Shown: positions 36,701 through 45,724, numbered from the stretch's first letter. The stretch: DNA of 64,000 nucleotides from Anaerococcus provencensis (GCF_000312365.2 NZ_HG003686.1:565299-629298), one strand, 5' to 3'. Notes: a model not told the origin generated them from the letters alone. Numbers and translations are program-made.

Positions 36701-39700
36701 GCGAACCTACTGTAACAGAAGTCCCAGCAGAAGATGCAATCATCAATGTTGGTAAGGGAACAAATAGCGGTACTCACGAAGTAACAGAAAAAGTTGAAGT
36801 ACCATTTGAAACTATTATAGAATTTGATGACAGCCTAAAACCAGGTGAAACAAAAGTTACTCAAGAAGGTCAACTAGGTGAAAAGACTAGAACTAATACC
36901 CTTACTATAGAAGATGGCCAAGTAACAAATACCGAAGAAGGCGCATACACTCAAACAAAAGCACCTGTAAATAGAATCATCAAAGTAGGTAGAAATACTG
37001 AAGGTACCCACACCTACGAAGAAAAGATTCCGTTTAAATACAACATCTCTTACGATCCAGAACTAAAATCTGGAGAATATGTAATAGATGTTAAAGGTAC
37101 TGAAGGAACTAAGAAAACTACCTGGACTATCAAAAACTCCCAAATAGTTGGAGAGCCAAGTGTAGAAACAACAAATCCTGTTGATGCTGTTATAAGAGTT
37201 GGACAAAAAGACTTTACAGGAGACTTCTCACACGAAGTAACAGAAAAAATTCCATTTACTGTCAGAGTTATAGAAGATGAAACTCTAGAAGCTGGTAAGA
37301 GTGAATTAGTAACTCAAGGTGTACCAGGCTCAAAAACAACTAAATACACCCAAGCTATTAAAAATGGCGAAGCTGACGGTGAACTAAAATCAGAAGAAAC
37401 TTCAAAAACTGAGCCTGTTGAACATGTAATCAAAGTAGGTACTAAACCTGCCCAAAACTCTGTTGGAGTAGAAAGTGATGTAAATGTTACTATTAAATAT
37501 ACCTTTGATCCTAACTTAGATGTTACAGAAGCTAGAACAGGTGAGTTCACTCCAGGTAAAGTCAAGACAGTTGTAACTAACAAATACAACCCTGAAACTG
37601 GAAAGATAGAATCTGTTGAAGAAACAGTCGTTACACCTCCTGTTCAAGAAATCATAGTCGGTACCAACAAATACACTGGTGAATTCAAGAACGAAATTAA
37701 GGAAGTAATTCCTTTTAAAACTGAAGTGATATTTGATGATACTCTCCCAGCTGGCACTATGAAGGTAGATAAACCAGGTAAGGTAGGAGAGCGTACAAAG
37801 GAATTTATTCAACACTTTGAAAATGGTGAACAGAAATCAACTGAAGAAAAACTTATATCTGAAACACCAGCGGAAGATAGGGTGGTTAGAGTGGGCTCTA
37901 TGACCGACGGAACTCATCAACATAAGGAAGAAATTCCTTTTGAGTACACCGTTGAATATGATCCTGAATTAAAAGCAGGAGAATATAGAGAAGTAACTCC
38001 AGGTAAAGTAGGAGAAAGAATTACAACTTGGACAATTGTAAACTCTAAAGTCGTTGGAGAACCAAAAGTTGTAGAAACAAAACCAGTAAACGCAGTAATT
38101 AAAGTTGGTAAAAAAGACTTTACAGGAACTTTCGAAACTAAGAAGACAAGCCCTATTGAATTTGAAATAGAATATATTGTAGATAATTCTTTAGAACCAG
38201 GTACAACAGAAGTTATCCAAAAAGGTGAACTTGGAGAGAAAGAAACAAAAGTAACCCATACTATCAAAAATGGTGAAGTAACAGAGTCTACGGAAGGCAC
38301 ACCAGTACAAACCAAGGCTCCATCTAAGAGAATTGTAAAAGTAGGAGCTGCAAAATCCAACGGAACACACGAATACACTAACAAGACTCCTTATGATGTA
38401 GAAGTTAGGGTAAACCCAAATCTAGCAAAGGGCGAATATAAAGTTATCCAAAAAGGTGAACCAGGAGAAGAAAAATACACCCTTACTATAGTAGATTCAA
38501 AGGTGACAGAAACTTCTAAACCATCAATAATAAAAACACCAGTTAAAGAAATTATCGAAGTAGGCAATGCTGACTTTACTGGCTCTGTAGAATATGTTGA
38601 CAAAGACCCAATACCATTTGAAACTGAAATCATAGTTGATCCAAGCCTAGCACCAAATGAAATTGTAGAAGACCAAAAGGGTGAACTTGGAGAACAAGAA
38701 ACTAAGATTACAAGAACAATTACAAATGGTGAAGCAGGCGAAGAAAACCGTGGAGAAACTATTCAAACTAAAGCTCCAGTTACAAGAAAGTTAAGAATAG
38801 GCTCTAAAACTAATGGCCAATACAAGGAAACTGAGACTATTCCATTTGAAGTAGAAGTTAGAAAAGACCCATCACTTAAAAAAGGTGAGTGGAAATATAA
38901 CGAAATAAATGGAGTCAAACAAACTGGAGAAAGCGGCCTAAGAGAAAGAACTCTAACAATTGAAAACTCTCAAATAACACACACATCAGAATACACAACG
39001 GTTAGAGAACCTAAAAAGGCAGTTATCCTTGTGGGTGACGAGGACTTTACAGGTGAAGTAAAACACACTGAACACTTTGAAATTCCATTTGAAGTTGAAG
39101 TTAGATACAACAATGAACTTCCAGCTGGAACTAGCAAAGAAATTCAAAAAGGTGTCCAAGGTTCCTATGATATAGAATTTAACCAAAAGATTAAAAATGG
39201 TGCTCCAGATGGTGACTTGCTCAAGGTTGAATCCAACAGAGTAGAAGCTAAGAAGCACATCATAGAAGTAGGAACTAAGGTAGAAACTCCAGAAAACAAC
39301 TACTCCAAAGATGTGGAAGTAGAAATCGAATATGTATACGACGACACAAAAGACAAGGGAGTAGTAGAAACTGGCGATTTAATACCTGGCAAGGTAGAAA
39401 CTAGAGTTATTGATAAATACAATCCAGAAACAGGTAAGGTTGAACAAACTACAGAACAAGTAGTAACAAAGGCTAAGCAAAAAGTTATAGTAGGTACTAA
39501 AGACTTCACAGGAACTTATGAATACAGCAAGACCTGCCCAATACCATTTGAAGTAGAAATTATCGAGGATGATACTTTAGAAAAAGGTACAAAGGTAGTA
39601 GACCAAGAAGGAGTACCAGGCTCTAAAACTACAAAGTATGAACAAGACATTAAAAATGGTCAAGCAGTTGGTGAAGCTAAGAAAATTAGCGAAGAAACAA

Positions 39701-41160
39701 CTAAAGATCCTGTAAAACACATAGTTCGTATAGGTACAAAACCAGCTGATTCAACTGAAGGTGAAACTACTAAGACTATCGAAAGAGAAATTCCTTATGA
39801 AACTAAGGTAATCTATGACGAAAACCTTGAAGCTGGAACTCAAAAGATTGAAAACGAAGGAAAAACTGGTAAGGAAGAAGTAACTATTACTCAAAAGGTT
39901 AAGGATTCTAAGCCAGTAGGCGAAGCCACAGAAACTACTAAGACTATCACAAAAAAAGAAGATAGGGTAGTAAGAATTGGTGTGAAACCTGTTGTGAAAG
40001 AAACTGAACTTGGTAATAATACAGAATACAGACACAATCCAAATCTTCCAGCAGGTGAAACAAATGTCATCGAAGAAGGTTCTAAGGGATCTGTAAAATA
40101 CACAACTACTTTCAACAAGGAAACTGGTAAGCTTGAGGTCACAGAAGAAAGAGTCGAACCAAAGAACAAGGTTGTAGAATATGGTTCTAAGACAGAAGGC
40201 GAATTCACTTATGAAAGTGAACAAGCTTACGACATCATTATCAGAGAAAACCCAAACCTTGAAGCGGGTAAGACTAATGTTATCCAAGAAGGCATTGTAG
40301 GAAAAACTGAAACAACTGTTAAGATTGAAAACAGCAAGGAAGTTTCTAGGGATACAAAGACAATCACAGAAAAACGAGATAAGATTATAGAAATTGGAAC
40401 TAAGAATGTTTGTGAAATCCCACCTGCAAAACCAGAAGATCCGAAAGATCCGACAGATCCAAAAGATCCGAAAGAACCAGGCAAACCAGGTGAAGAAAAA
40501 CCAAACGAACCAGGCGAAGAAAAGCCAAATGAACCAGGTAAACCAGGCGAAGAAAAGCCAAATGAACCAGGTAAACCGGGTGAAGAAAAACCAAACGAAC
40601 CAGGCAAACCAGGCGAAGACAAACCAAATGAACCAGGTAAACCAGGTGAAGACAAACCAAATGAACCAGGTAAGCCAGGTGAAGACAAACCAAATGAACC
40701 AGGTAAACCAGGTGAAGACAAACCAAATGAACCAGGTAAGCCAGGTGAAGAAAAACCAAATGAACCAGGCAAACCAGGTGAAGAAAAACCAAACGAGCCA
40801 GGCAAACCAGGTGAAGACAAACCAAATGAACCAGGCAAACCAGGTGAAGACAAACCAAATGAACCAGGCAAACCAAATACACCAGGAACAGAGAATCCAA
40901 AAGATCCAGAGAAACCAAACTATAATGGCAACAACAATATAGTTACTAATCCGGGTAATAAATCTGAAAATAATATAAAAGTAGAAACAAAAACTTTGAA
41001 TAATCAAAAAATTCAAAAGGATTCAAGCTCAAAAGATGGCAACAAAACTGCTAACACGAACGTTAAAACAGGTGTAAGTGGTGCATTCAGTGTAGCATCA
41101 ATATTAGCGGCAGCAAGTGCTGGATTATTTGCTAGCAAAAAGAAAAAAGAAGATGAATAA
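33706..41160 (+). CDS. Giant cell-wall-anchored G5-repeat surface protein
   Basis: This 2484-residue protein has a signal peptide (about 1-43, cleavage after A-Y-A), a low-complexity Ser/Thr/Gln region to about 150, an unrecognised N-terminal adhesin-like region (about 150-540), Rib/YPDG-like domains with V-P-V-x-A-H-Y strands (about 600-865), about 18 tandem G5-type domains of 70-80 residues (about 868-2238), twelve Pro-rich 11-residue repeats (about 2262-2390), an Asn/Lys linker and a C-terminal sorting region. The sorting motif reads N-V-K-T-G (residues 2452-2456) followed by a hydrophobic helix and K-K-K-K-E-D-E. G5 arrays build fibrils in staphylococcal SasG/Aap and bind glycans or zinc; adhesion or biofilm formation is the likely role. 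Confidence 0.92.
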   Translation: MIDNNKKSIIPLSNETIKKALLGATIIAGGFGLMGNTNEVYADSVPSYIADELDGVYDETIVISNGSASNTETNNTSSRETSVNNAEKTNVSASTTSAQSKQTESKEQAVSAQTYSTSAKEATSPALEMSEANAPARQQAPASTETNYSNDEKEIKDYNGSERYRTTDLQPGNTNQDFKNTDEKVEKDGFKFELSNPSPTSPSKREYGYQITIDKKTGQRTYTLVYVTDSGLIPVNPGEKPMMNVGDELTLESPNVTFKPGENTIIDAARTQRNLNYEASEETLKHINNKDNDSTSFGFEDNYTKDNPNVKFFGDSFTLGYKVNPWPNENDNLQELKLNKNYYDPNKKYFVQGQDINTGIKVENIDENAKERLVGQVYNPITGEIVPGSSAYIADDGNIHINMPEGALKLEGGKYVVNENSIFAKDPDYKGLQKLDVKFFARPRTAEEFKNIAETPDRFGATGTYVETGAGTADINHKGTNVTIDKQGIDRYDHYNLIGDFSLNLDDTRYYDQEFKDEDGNKIDPNESTGVNPGKKATIRILDPDTSDGTQKSGEAMDAAYKAGEATGKLDEKYLIAANKKIARELGISYEELMKDENKDKRWVIDGKSDNISYFDITAPKNAKPGDTIALPVVYTYTNGSTDTRWFHFVVQESVLNKPEYEAQVNFPSEEQTSLPVITEDEKKESPARYSIKDGFDYKDDHGNEWTVSIDEKTGQVTAKPKEDGNFNGGEKLFVPVVAHYNDPKQPDEDITDETFAEFIIKERANMTPRYNAKAGKAGDVLSSDVILNEEDTFNRRPTKFTLNTNAYTDDKGNIWQVSIDENTGKVTATVPDGENIDGALLNVPVTAHYYDGATEKGTRVTEVQFIASGTKNTIVHEQEIPFETKVEVVEDLAKGEWRYKKVGGVEQKGKPGSKKTTYTIRDSKIVDTKVDETKPEAAVIEVGGKDFEGEVKHVEELPFGYTVKEVDTLKKGEYEIVKQGKVGTKTTTWKIVNSKVDGEPTVTEVPAEDAIINVGKGTNSGTHEVTEKVEVPFETIIEFDDSLKPGETKVTQEGQLGEKTRTNTLTIEDGQVTNTEEGAYTQTKAPVNRIIKVGRNTEGTHTYEEKIPFKYNISYDPELKSGEYVIDVKGTEGTKKTTWTIKNSQIVGEPSVETTNPVDAVIRVGQKDFTGDFSHEVTEKIPFTVRVIEDETLEAGKSELVTQGVPGSKTTKYTQAIKNGEADGELKSEETSKTEPVEHVIKVGTKPAQNSVGVESDVNVTIKYTFDPNLDVTEARTGEFTPGKVKTVVTNKYNPETGKIESVEETVVTPPVQEIIVGTNKYTGEFKNEIKEVIPFKTEVIFDDTLPAGTMKVDKPGKVGERTKEFIQHFENGEQKSTEEKLISETPAEDRVVRVGSMTDGTHQHKEEIPFEYTVEYDPELKAGEYREVTPGKVGERITTWTIVNSKVVGEPKVVETKPVNAVIKVGKKDFTGTFETKKTSPIEFEIEYIVDNSLEPGTTEVIQKGELGEKETKVTHTIKNGEVTESTEGTPVQTKAPSKRIVKVGAAKSNGTHEYTNKTPYDVEVRVNPNLAKGEYKVIQKGEPGEEKYTLTIVDSKVTETSKPSIIKTPVKEIIEVGNADFTGSVEYVDKDPIPFETEIIVDPSLAPNEIVEDQKGELGEQETKITRTITNGEAGEENRGETIQTKAPVTRKLRIGSKTNGQYKETETIPFEVEVRKDPSLKKGEWKYNEINGVKQTGESGLRERTLTIENSQITHTSEYTTVREPKKAVILVGDEDFTGEVKHTEHFEIPFEVEVRYNNELPAGTSKEIQKGVQGSYDIEFNQKIKNGAPDGDLLKVESNRVEAKKHIIEVGTKVETPENNYSKDVEVEIEYVYDDTKDKGVVETGDLIPGKVETRVIDKYNPETGKVEQTTEQVVTKAKQKVIVGTKDFTGTYEYSKTCPIPFEVEIIEDDTLEKGTKVVDQEGVPGSKTTKYEQDIKNGQAVGEAKKISEETTKDPVKHIVRIGTKPADSTEGETTKTIEREIPYETKVIYDENLEAGTQKIENEGKTGKEEVTITQKVKDSKPVGEATETTKTITKKEDRVVRIGVKPVVKETELGNNTEYRHNPNLPAGETNVIEEGSKGSVKYTTTFNKETGKLEVTEERVEPKNKVVEYGSKTEGEFTYESEQAYDIIIRENPNLEAGKTNVIQEGIVGKTETTVKIENSKEVSRDTKTITEKRDKIIEIGTKNVCEIPPAKPEDPKDPTDPKDPKEPGKPGEEKPNEPGEEKPNEPGKPGEEKPNEPGKPGEEKPNEPGKPGEDKPNEPGKPGEDKPNEPGKPGEDKPNEPGKPGEDKPNEPGKPGEEKPNEPGKPGEEKPNEPGKPGEDKPNEPGKPGEDKPNEPGKPNTPGTENPKDPEKPNYNGNNNIVTNPGNKSENNIKVETKTLNNQKIQKDSSSKDGNKTANTNVKTGVSGAFSVASILAAASAGLFASKKKKEDE
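36304..40419 (+). repeat. About 18 tandem G5-type domains within the surface protein
   Basis: Each unit begins with a strand like E-I-P-F-E-x-x-V and ends with a-x-V-I-x-V-G, with G-x-x-G-x-K/E-T-T in the middle. By hand I count 18 units. Units 6 and 14 are a variant with N-K-Y-N-P-E-T-G and shortened ends; units 5, 13 and 15 share K-N-G-x-x-x-G-E. The recurrence of the 5-6 pair at 13-14 points to block duplication. Confidence 0.85.
40489..40872 (+). repeat. Twelve 33-base tandem repeats coding a Pro-rich stalk
   Basis: The unit encodes G-E-(E/D)-K-P-N-E-P-G-K-P; the first copy lacks the last three residues. Glu and Asp versions occur in runs. It is a wall-spanning stalk before the sorting signal. 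Such repeats readily change in number by slippage, and short-read assembly may miscount them. Confidence 0.92.
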
Positions 41161-41172
41161 TGGTTCATTATA

Positions 41173-41199
41173 AAAAAGTGGAGTTTATCTCCACTTTTT
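41173..41199 (+). terminator. Terminator of the surface protein gene
   Basis: Stem aaaaagtggag (41173-41183) pairs with ctccacttttt (41189-41199), ending in T. Confidence 0.88.
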
Positions 41200-41266
41200 A
41201 TTTGCCCATTTATATTTTGATTATGAACTGATCTTAATACTTTATTATTTGTTCATTAGTTCGGAC

Positions 41267-41317
41267 ATAAAAATACCCCATAATATAGCAAAGTATTCAA
41301 TAGAAAAATTATGGGGT
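41267..41317 (-). terminator. Terminator of the KdpD sensor-only gene
   Basis: On the minus strand the stem accccataat pairs with attatggggt (plus-strand 41308-41317 and 41275-41284) and is followed by a T-rich tract (plus-strand aaaaata). It lies just beyond the stop of the minus-strand gene. Confidence 0.7.
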
Positions 41318-41324
41318 TATAATA

Positions 41325-43250
41325 TTAGATTTTATTAAGGTTTATATAGCAAGACTTATTTTCCAATGAATCAATAGCCAGAGCAATCTCGTTTAGCATG
41401 GCTATAAGCAGAGATTTATCATTTACTGACAATTGACTATCGATACTTTTATCTGACATATCTATACCGACAACGCCATAGACTGCACTATTTTTTCTAA
41501 TGGCAAAATACAAGCCATTAGCATTGGCTAGAGTATTTGTGCCTGCACCAGCACTATCATTATTTAAAAACACCCATTTTGCTACGGTTTTCTCGGAGTC
41601 TTGCAAATATATTTCTTTCATATTTGCGACATTTTTTGGGTTATAAATTATTGGCGACAAAAGCGAGCTTTTGAAAACAGGATAAAATATTATTACCTTG
41701 TTTAGGAGCTTATATAGTTGATAGCAGGTTTCATACATTACTTCATCATAGTTTTTGCTTAGCTGCAATCTCTGGCTTGTTTTAAGCAAAACTTCCAGGC
41801 TATGTGATTGTTGGGTTGCGAGAATGCTCTCATTTTTTAGTTTATTTTGCATTAGGCTAATAAAAAATGATACTACGCTCATTATCACAAATATCATCAC
41901 ATATTCTTTTGAGTAAATTCTCAAAGAGTAATAGGGTGGTATAAAGATAAAATCTATAATAAAAATATTTAGTAGCAATGCAAGCATATTATAGATTGGA
42001 TGCTTGGTTGTATATCCTACAATACAGGAAGATAGGGTGTAAAGTAAGACAATGTTGGTTGTATTAAAGTCAAAAATAAACAAAATATAAGATAATATTG
42101 TGGTGGTTAGCATTATAAAGAATGTAAGTATCATGTCCTCACTATCTAAATTTACAAATTCTGGAAATTTTAAATTTTTCTTTTTAAACTCGCTATTAGC
42201 ATAAGGAATTATGAAAATGTCTAAATTTGGTGCAGCCTTGATAATTTCATCAATTATGGTAGTTTTATTGAAGATAGAAATTTTCTGGGCAGATCTTCCT
42301 AAAACTAGTTTAGATACTCCACTTATCTTTGCGTATTGGCTTATTTGAAAGGCTATATCATCTCCGTGAGATGATACAATATTTGCTTTTAGGTGTTTAG
42401 CTAAGTCTATATTTTTTTGTAGGTTATTTTTCTCTGTATCTGAAAATTGTTCGCTATCTGATGTTTCTACATACAAGGCACTAAATTCAGCATGAAAGGA
42501 ATTTGCCATCCTATAAGCAGTTCTAATTACTTTTTGATTTGTTGGAGACGGACTGAGACATACTAGTATATGCTCTTTTAAAAAAGCTTTATTTTTATCG
42601 TCAGAATACAAATTTATTTTGTCAGCACATCTTCTTAAAGCTATTTCCCTAAGCGATACCAGGTTATCAATTGTAAAAAAATTTTCCAAAGCTTTCTTTG
42701 ACTGCGCGTTCTTATATATTTTTCCTTCTTTCAATCTTTCGATTAGCTGTTCTACTTCGATATCAATTATTTTTATATGGTCAGCATTATCAAAAACATA
42801 ATCAGGTATACGTTCATTGACTTTTATATTAGTAATTGATTCTACTATATCATGAAGGCTCTCTAGGTGTTGGACATTTAATGTTGTGTATACATCAATG
42901 CCCGCCCTAAGTAATTCCTCTACATCTTGGTATCTTTTTTTATGTCTACTGCCTGGTGCATTGGTATGGGCAAGCTCATCTACTAATATGATGTCAGGTT
43001 TTCTATCTAGGGCCTTATCTATATCCAGTTCATTAAAAATATGATCTTTATAGTTTATTTTTTTATAGTCTATTATATCTAGACCATTCATTAATGCTAG
43101 AGTATCTTTTCTATCATGAAGTTCTACATAACCAACAACCACATCTATGCCTTCTAGGTACTTTTCGTGGGCAACTTCTAGCATATTGTATGTCTTTCCG
43201 ACACCTGCACAGTATCCGAAAAATATTGTCAATTCTCCTCTTTTATCCAT
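41325..43250 (-). CDS. KdpD-like sensor protein without a kinase domain
   Basis: This 641-residue protein has the KdpD sensor domain (about 1-210) with Walker A G-V-G-K-T near residue 17 and V-D-E-L-A-H-T-N-A-P-G-S-R-H, a universal-stress-protein domain (about 225-350), a DUF4118 four-helix membrane domain (about 370-465) and a GAF domain (about 490-625). It then stops: no HisKA or HATPase domain is present, and none follows in any frame before the terminator. A full KdpD is about 900 residues. The protein could sense potassium or c-di-AMP (through the USP domain) and act on the separate kinase encoded at 49196. It is divergent from the kdpF-A-B-C genes. Confidence 0.88.
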   Translation of the reverse strand: MDKRGELTIFFGYCAGVGKTYNMLEVAHEKYLEGIDVVVGYVELHDRKDTLALMNGLDIIDYKKINYKDHIFNELDIDKALDRKPDIILVDELAHTNAPGSRHKKRYQDVEELLRAGIDVYTTLNVQHLESLHDIVESITNIKVNERIPDYVFDNADHIKIIDIEVEQLIERLKEGKIYKNAQSKKALENFFTIDNLVSLREIALRRCADKINLYSDDKNKAFLKEHILVCLSPSPTNQKVIRTAYRMANSFHAEFSALYVETSDSEQFSDTEKNNLQKNIDLAKHLKANIVSSHGDDIAFQISQYAKISGVSKLVLGRSAQKISIFNKTTIIDEIIKAAPNLDIFIIPYANSEFKKKNLKFPEFVNLDSEDMILTFFIMLTTTILSYILFIFDFNTTNIVLLYTLSSCIVGYTTKHPIYNMLALLLNIFIIDFIFIPPYYSLRIYSKEYVMIFVIMSVVSFFISLMQNKLKNESILATQQSHSLEVLLKTSQRLQLSKNYDEVMYETCYQLYKLLNKVIIFYPVFKSSLLSPIIYNPKNVANMKEIYLQDSEKTVAKWVFLNNDSAGAGTNTLANANGLYFAIRKNSAVYGVVGIDMSDKSIDSQLSVNDKSLLIAMLNEIALAIDSLENKSCYINLNKI

Positions 43251-43323
43251 AATATTATCCTCTTAAATATGATATTTATTCTATTTTACTATATAAAAAC
43301 CATAAAAGTTCAAAGGTTAATGA

Positions 43324-43373
43324 ATTTTAATACAATTTTAATATACAAGATGCATATTTTAAAACTATTTTAA
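43324..43373. promoter_or_regulatory. Candidate KdpE operator: four phased ATTTTAA repeats
   Basis: ATTTTAA occurs at 43324, 43335, 43356 and 43367, with spacings of 11, 21 and 11 bases, so all copies face one side of the helix. Tandem direct repeats at about one turn are typical for OmpR/PhoB-type regulators such as KdpE. A possible -10 (TATATT, 43386-43391) lies just downstream with the last repeat over its -35 position, as expected for an activator site. Confidence 0.5.
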
Positions 43374-43424
43374 GGCGAATGTTGGTATATTACAAATATA
43401 GTTAGTGAATAGGAGGAGTGATTT

Positions 43425-43508
43425 ATGTTAGACATTATTATGGTAACTGTAATAATCATTTCATTTTTAATATTAAAAATATTCGTTCAATGTATCGATA
43501 AAAAATAA
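43425..43508 (+). CDS. 27-residue membrane peptide at the start of the kdp operon
   Basis: An ATG with a perfect aggagg ribosome site opens a 27-codon frame: a short N-terminus, one hydrophobic helix rich in Ile, Val and Phe, then Q-C-I-D-K-K. It lies 24 bases before the kdpF start. It is not KdpF, which is the next frame. Small hydrophobic frames before kdpA have been reported for Clostridium acetobutylicum (kdpZ, kdpY, from memory), so this may be a counterpart or a pump accessory. Confidence 0.6.
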   Translation: MLDIIMVTVIIISFLILKIFVQCIDKK

Positions 43509-43532
43509 ACAGTAATTATTTTGGAGGCTATT

Positions 43533-43610
43533 ATGTTATTGTTGTCAATTATTATTGTAGGGATTTTATGTTATTTATTTTATGCATTAATTAACCCTGA
43601 AAAGTTTTAA
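43533..43610 (+). CDS. kdpF: KdpF, small subunit of the potassium-transporting ATPase
   Basis: This 25-residue single-helix peptide ends in Y-L-F-Y-A-L-I-N-P-E-K-F, the KdpF signature. It has a ttggagg ribosome site. KdpF stabilises the KdpABC complex in the membrane. It precedes the TPR gene and kdpA in the same direction. Confidence 0.9.
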   Translation: MLLLSIIIVGILCYLFYALINPEKF

Positions 43611-43642
43611 TATATATTTAGGAGTTTAATATGGAGGAAGTT

Positions 43643-43948
43643 ATGAATTTAAATAAGTGTGATTTTAATAAATGTTTGAATGATTTCTGTTCCTTAATAA
43701 AATTAAAGATTGATTTAGGTAATATTGATGAATGTATGGAATTGGTTAAGGAAAAGATGAAAGATTATCCACATAGTCCAGTTCCTCATAATTTGTTAGG
43801 TATTTTGATGGAAATGAGAGGAAACCATCTACTAGCTATGAAACATTTCAGAGCTGCTTGGGCATTAGACCCTTGCTATGAACCTGCTAGTAAAAATTTG
43901 GAAAATTTAGCAATATATGGAACAAATAAAAAATATATATTTTCGTAA
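43643..43948 (+). CDS. Small TPR-like, Cys-containing protein in the kdp operon
   Basis: This 101-residue protein starts at the second ATG because ggaggaagtt then forms the ribosome site. Residues about 20-90 look like tetratricopeptide helices (P-H-N-L-L-G-I-L-M-E-M-R-G-N then A-M-K-H-F-R-A-A-W-A-L-D-P), and the N-terminal region has four cysteines. There is no signal or membrane segment. It sits between kdpF and kdpA, so a regulatory or assembly role for the pump is possible, but I know no characterised equivalent. Confidence 0.7.
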   Translation: MNLNKCDFNKCLNDFCSLIKLKIDLGNIDECMELVKEKMKDYPHSPVPHNLLGILMEMRGNHLLAMKHFRAAWALDPCYEPASKNLENLAIYGTNKKYIFS

Positions 43949-43973
43949 GAAAATTGTGTAAGTAGGAGAGATT

Positions 43974-45716
43974 ATGTTACAAATATTATTAACATTACTA
44001 ATATTCTTAGTCATTATATTTCCATGTGGAAATTACTTATATAAAATGACTAACAATAAAAAAACATTCGCTGATCCTTTATTTGATAAAGTGGATTCAG
44101 GAATTTTTAAAATTTTAAAGATTGAAAAAAGTGATATGGACTGGAAAGAATATACATTGTCATTGATTCTTTTAAATGCATGTTTGGTTCTACTTTCATA
44201 TCTAGTTCTTAGAATTCAATCTATAGGGATATTTAATCCGAATAAAATAGGCTCTATGGAGGAAACTTTAGCTTTTAATACAATTATTTCTTTTATGACT
44301 AATACTAACTTGCAACACTATGCAGGTGAGTCTGGCTTGTCATATTTTTCTCAAATGTTTGTGATTATTATGATGATGTTCACTTCAGCAGCTAGTGGAT
44401 ATGCAGCTTGCGTAGCAATGATAAGAGGAATACTTGGAGAGAAGATGGGAAACTTCTTTGTAGATTTTATAAAAATCATAACAAGATTTTTATTACCAGC
44501 ATCTATTATTGTTGGATTATTATTGGTGTCTCAAGGAGTTATCCAAAACTTTAATTCTAATATTTTAATTAAAACTATTGAGGGCAAAAACCAAGAACTT
44601 AGTGCTGGTCCTGTAGCTGCTTTGGAAGCAATTAAACATTTGGGTACTAATGGTGGAGGATTTTTCGGAGCCAATTCATCAACTCCTTTTGAAAACCCTA
44701 ATATTATTTCAAATATTATAGAATTAATTTCTATGATGTTATTGCCAGGATCATGTGTTTTCATTTTTGGAAAGATGGCACATGATAAGTTTATTAAAAA
44801 ATCAGCAAGTGAAAATGAACAAATACCAGAGCACACAGATAAAGCTATGGCTAAGAAAGTTTGGATTGGCAAAGAAGGCCAGTCAATATTTATTGCCATG
44901 TCCATATTATTTGTAATAGGCTTGGGTATTTGCTATCATAATGAGCTTAATGGTGTAAACGGGGCAAGTCTTTCTGGAATATCTCACAATATGGGAAATA
45001 TGGAAGGAAAAGAGATGCGTTTTGGCATTGCCCAATCTTCATTATTTACAACAGTTACAACGTCATTTACTACTGGAACTGTTAACAATATGCATGATAC
45101 ACTTACACCTTTGGGTGGCCTAGTTCCTTTGCTTCACATGATGTTAAATGTTGTATTTGGTGGAGCAGGTGTAGGACTTATGAATATGTTAATCTATGCT
45201 ATCTTAGCAGTATTTATATGCGGTCTTATGATTGGTAAGACACCAGAATATCTAGGTAAAAAAATTGAAGGTAATGAGATGAAACTTGCAGCTTTATCAA
45301 TTATCATTCACCCACTTTTGATTCTAGGTTTTTCTGCACTAGCAGTTAGTATAAATCCTGGACTTGAGGGTATTACTAATCCAGGATTCCACGGACTAAG
45401 TCAAATACTATACGAATATTCTTCATCAGCAGCCAATAATGGCTCTGGTTTTGAAGGTTTGGCTGACAATACAATCTTTTGGAATATAACTTGTGGCTTA
45501 GTAATGTTTTTTGGAAGATATTTAGCTATTATTATCCAGCTAGCAATAGCAGGTAGTCTTTCTAAAAAAATAGATATCAATGAAACTGCTGGAACATTAA
45601 AAACTAATAACTTAACTTTTTCAATTATTCTAGTGATAATTGTATATATATTTGCAGCACTAACATTTTTGCCAGTACTAGCTTTAGGACCAATAGCAGA
45701 ATGGTTGGTACTATAG
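43974..45716 (+). CDS. kdpA: Potassium-transporting ATPase subunit KdpA
   Basis: This is the 580-residue channel-like subunit that selects potassium. It has ten or so membrane helices and the selectivity filter segments, for example T-N-G-G-G-F-F-G near residue 222 and T-T-G-T-V-N-N-M in the later repeat. The length is normal. A taggaga site precedes the ATG, and the kdpB ribosome site lies at its stop codon. Confidence 0.97.
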   Translation: MLQILLTLLIFLVIIFPCGNYLYKMTNNKKTFADPLFDKVDSGIFKILKIEKSDMDWKEYTLSLILLNACLVLLSYLVLRIQSIGIFNPNKIGSMEETLAFNTIISFMTNTNLQHYAGESGLSYFSQMFVIIMMMFTSAASGYAACVAMIRGILGEKMGNFFVDFIKIITRFLLPASIIVGLLLVSQGVIQNFNSNILIKTIEGKNQELSAGPVAALEAIKHLGTNGGGFFGANSSTPFENPNIISNIIELISMMLLPGSCVFIFGKMAHDKFIKKSASENEQIPEHTDKAMAKKVWIGKEGQSIFIAMSILFVIGLGICYHNELNGVNGASLSGISHNMGNMEGKEMRFGIAQSSLFTTVTTSFTTGTVNNMHDTLTPLGGLVPLLHMMLNVVFGGAGVGLMNMLIYAILAVFICGLMIGKTPEYLGKKIEGNEMKLAALSIIIHPLLILGFSALAVSINPGLEGITNPGFHGLSQILYEYSSSAANNGSGFEGLADNTIFWNITCGLVMFFGRYLAIIIQLAIAGSLSKKIDINETAGTLKTNNLTFSIILVIIVYIFAALTFLPVLALGPIAEWLVL

Positions 45717-45724
45717 GAGGAAAT

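Noticed and set aside
40489..40872. Regular 33-base repeats resembling a CRISPR array
   Set aside because: There are no spacers; the units are contiguous, in frame and code for a Pro-rich stalk, and no cas genes are near.
40227..41016. Long minus-strand frames opposite the Pro-rich repeat
   Set aside because: They are low-complexity mirror translations of the 33-base repeat in the surface protein gene, with no ribosome site.
43260..43424. c-di-AMP (ydaO-type) riboswitch upstream of kdp
   Set aside because: The gap is too short and AT-rich and lacks the conserved riboswitch segments.
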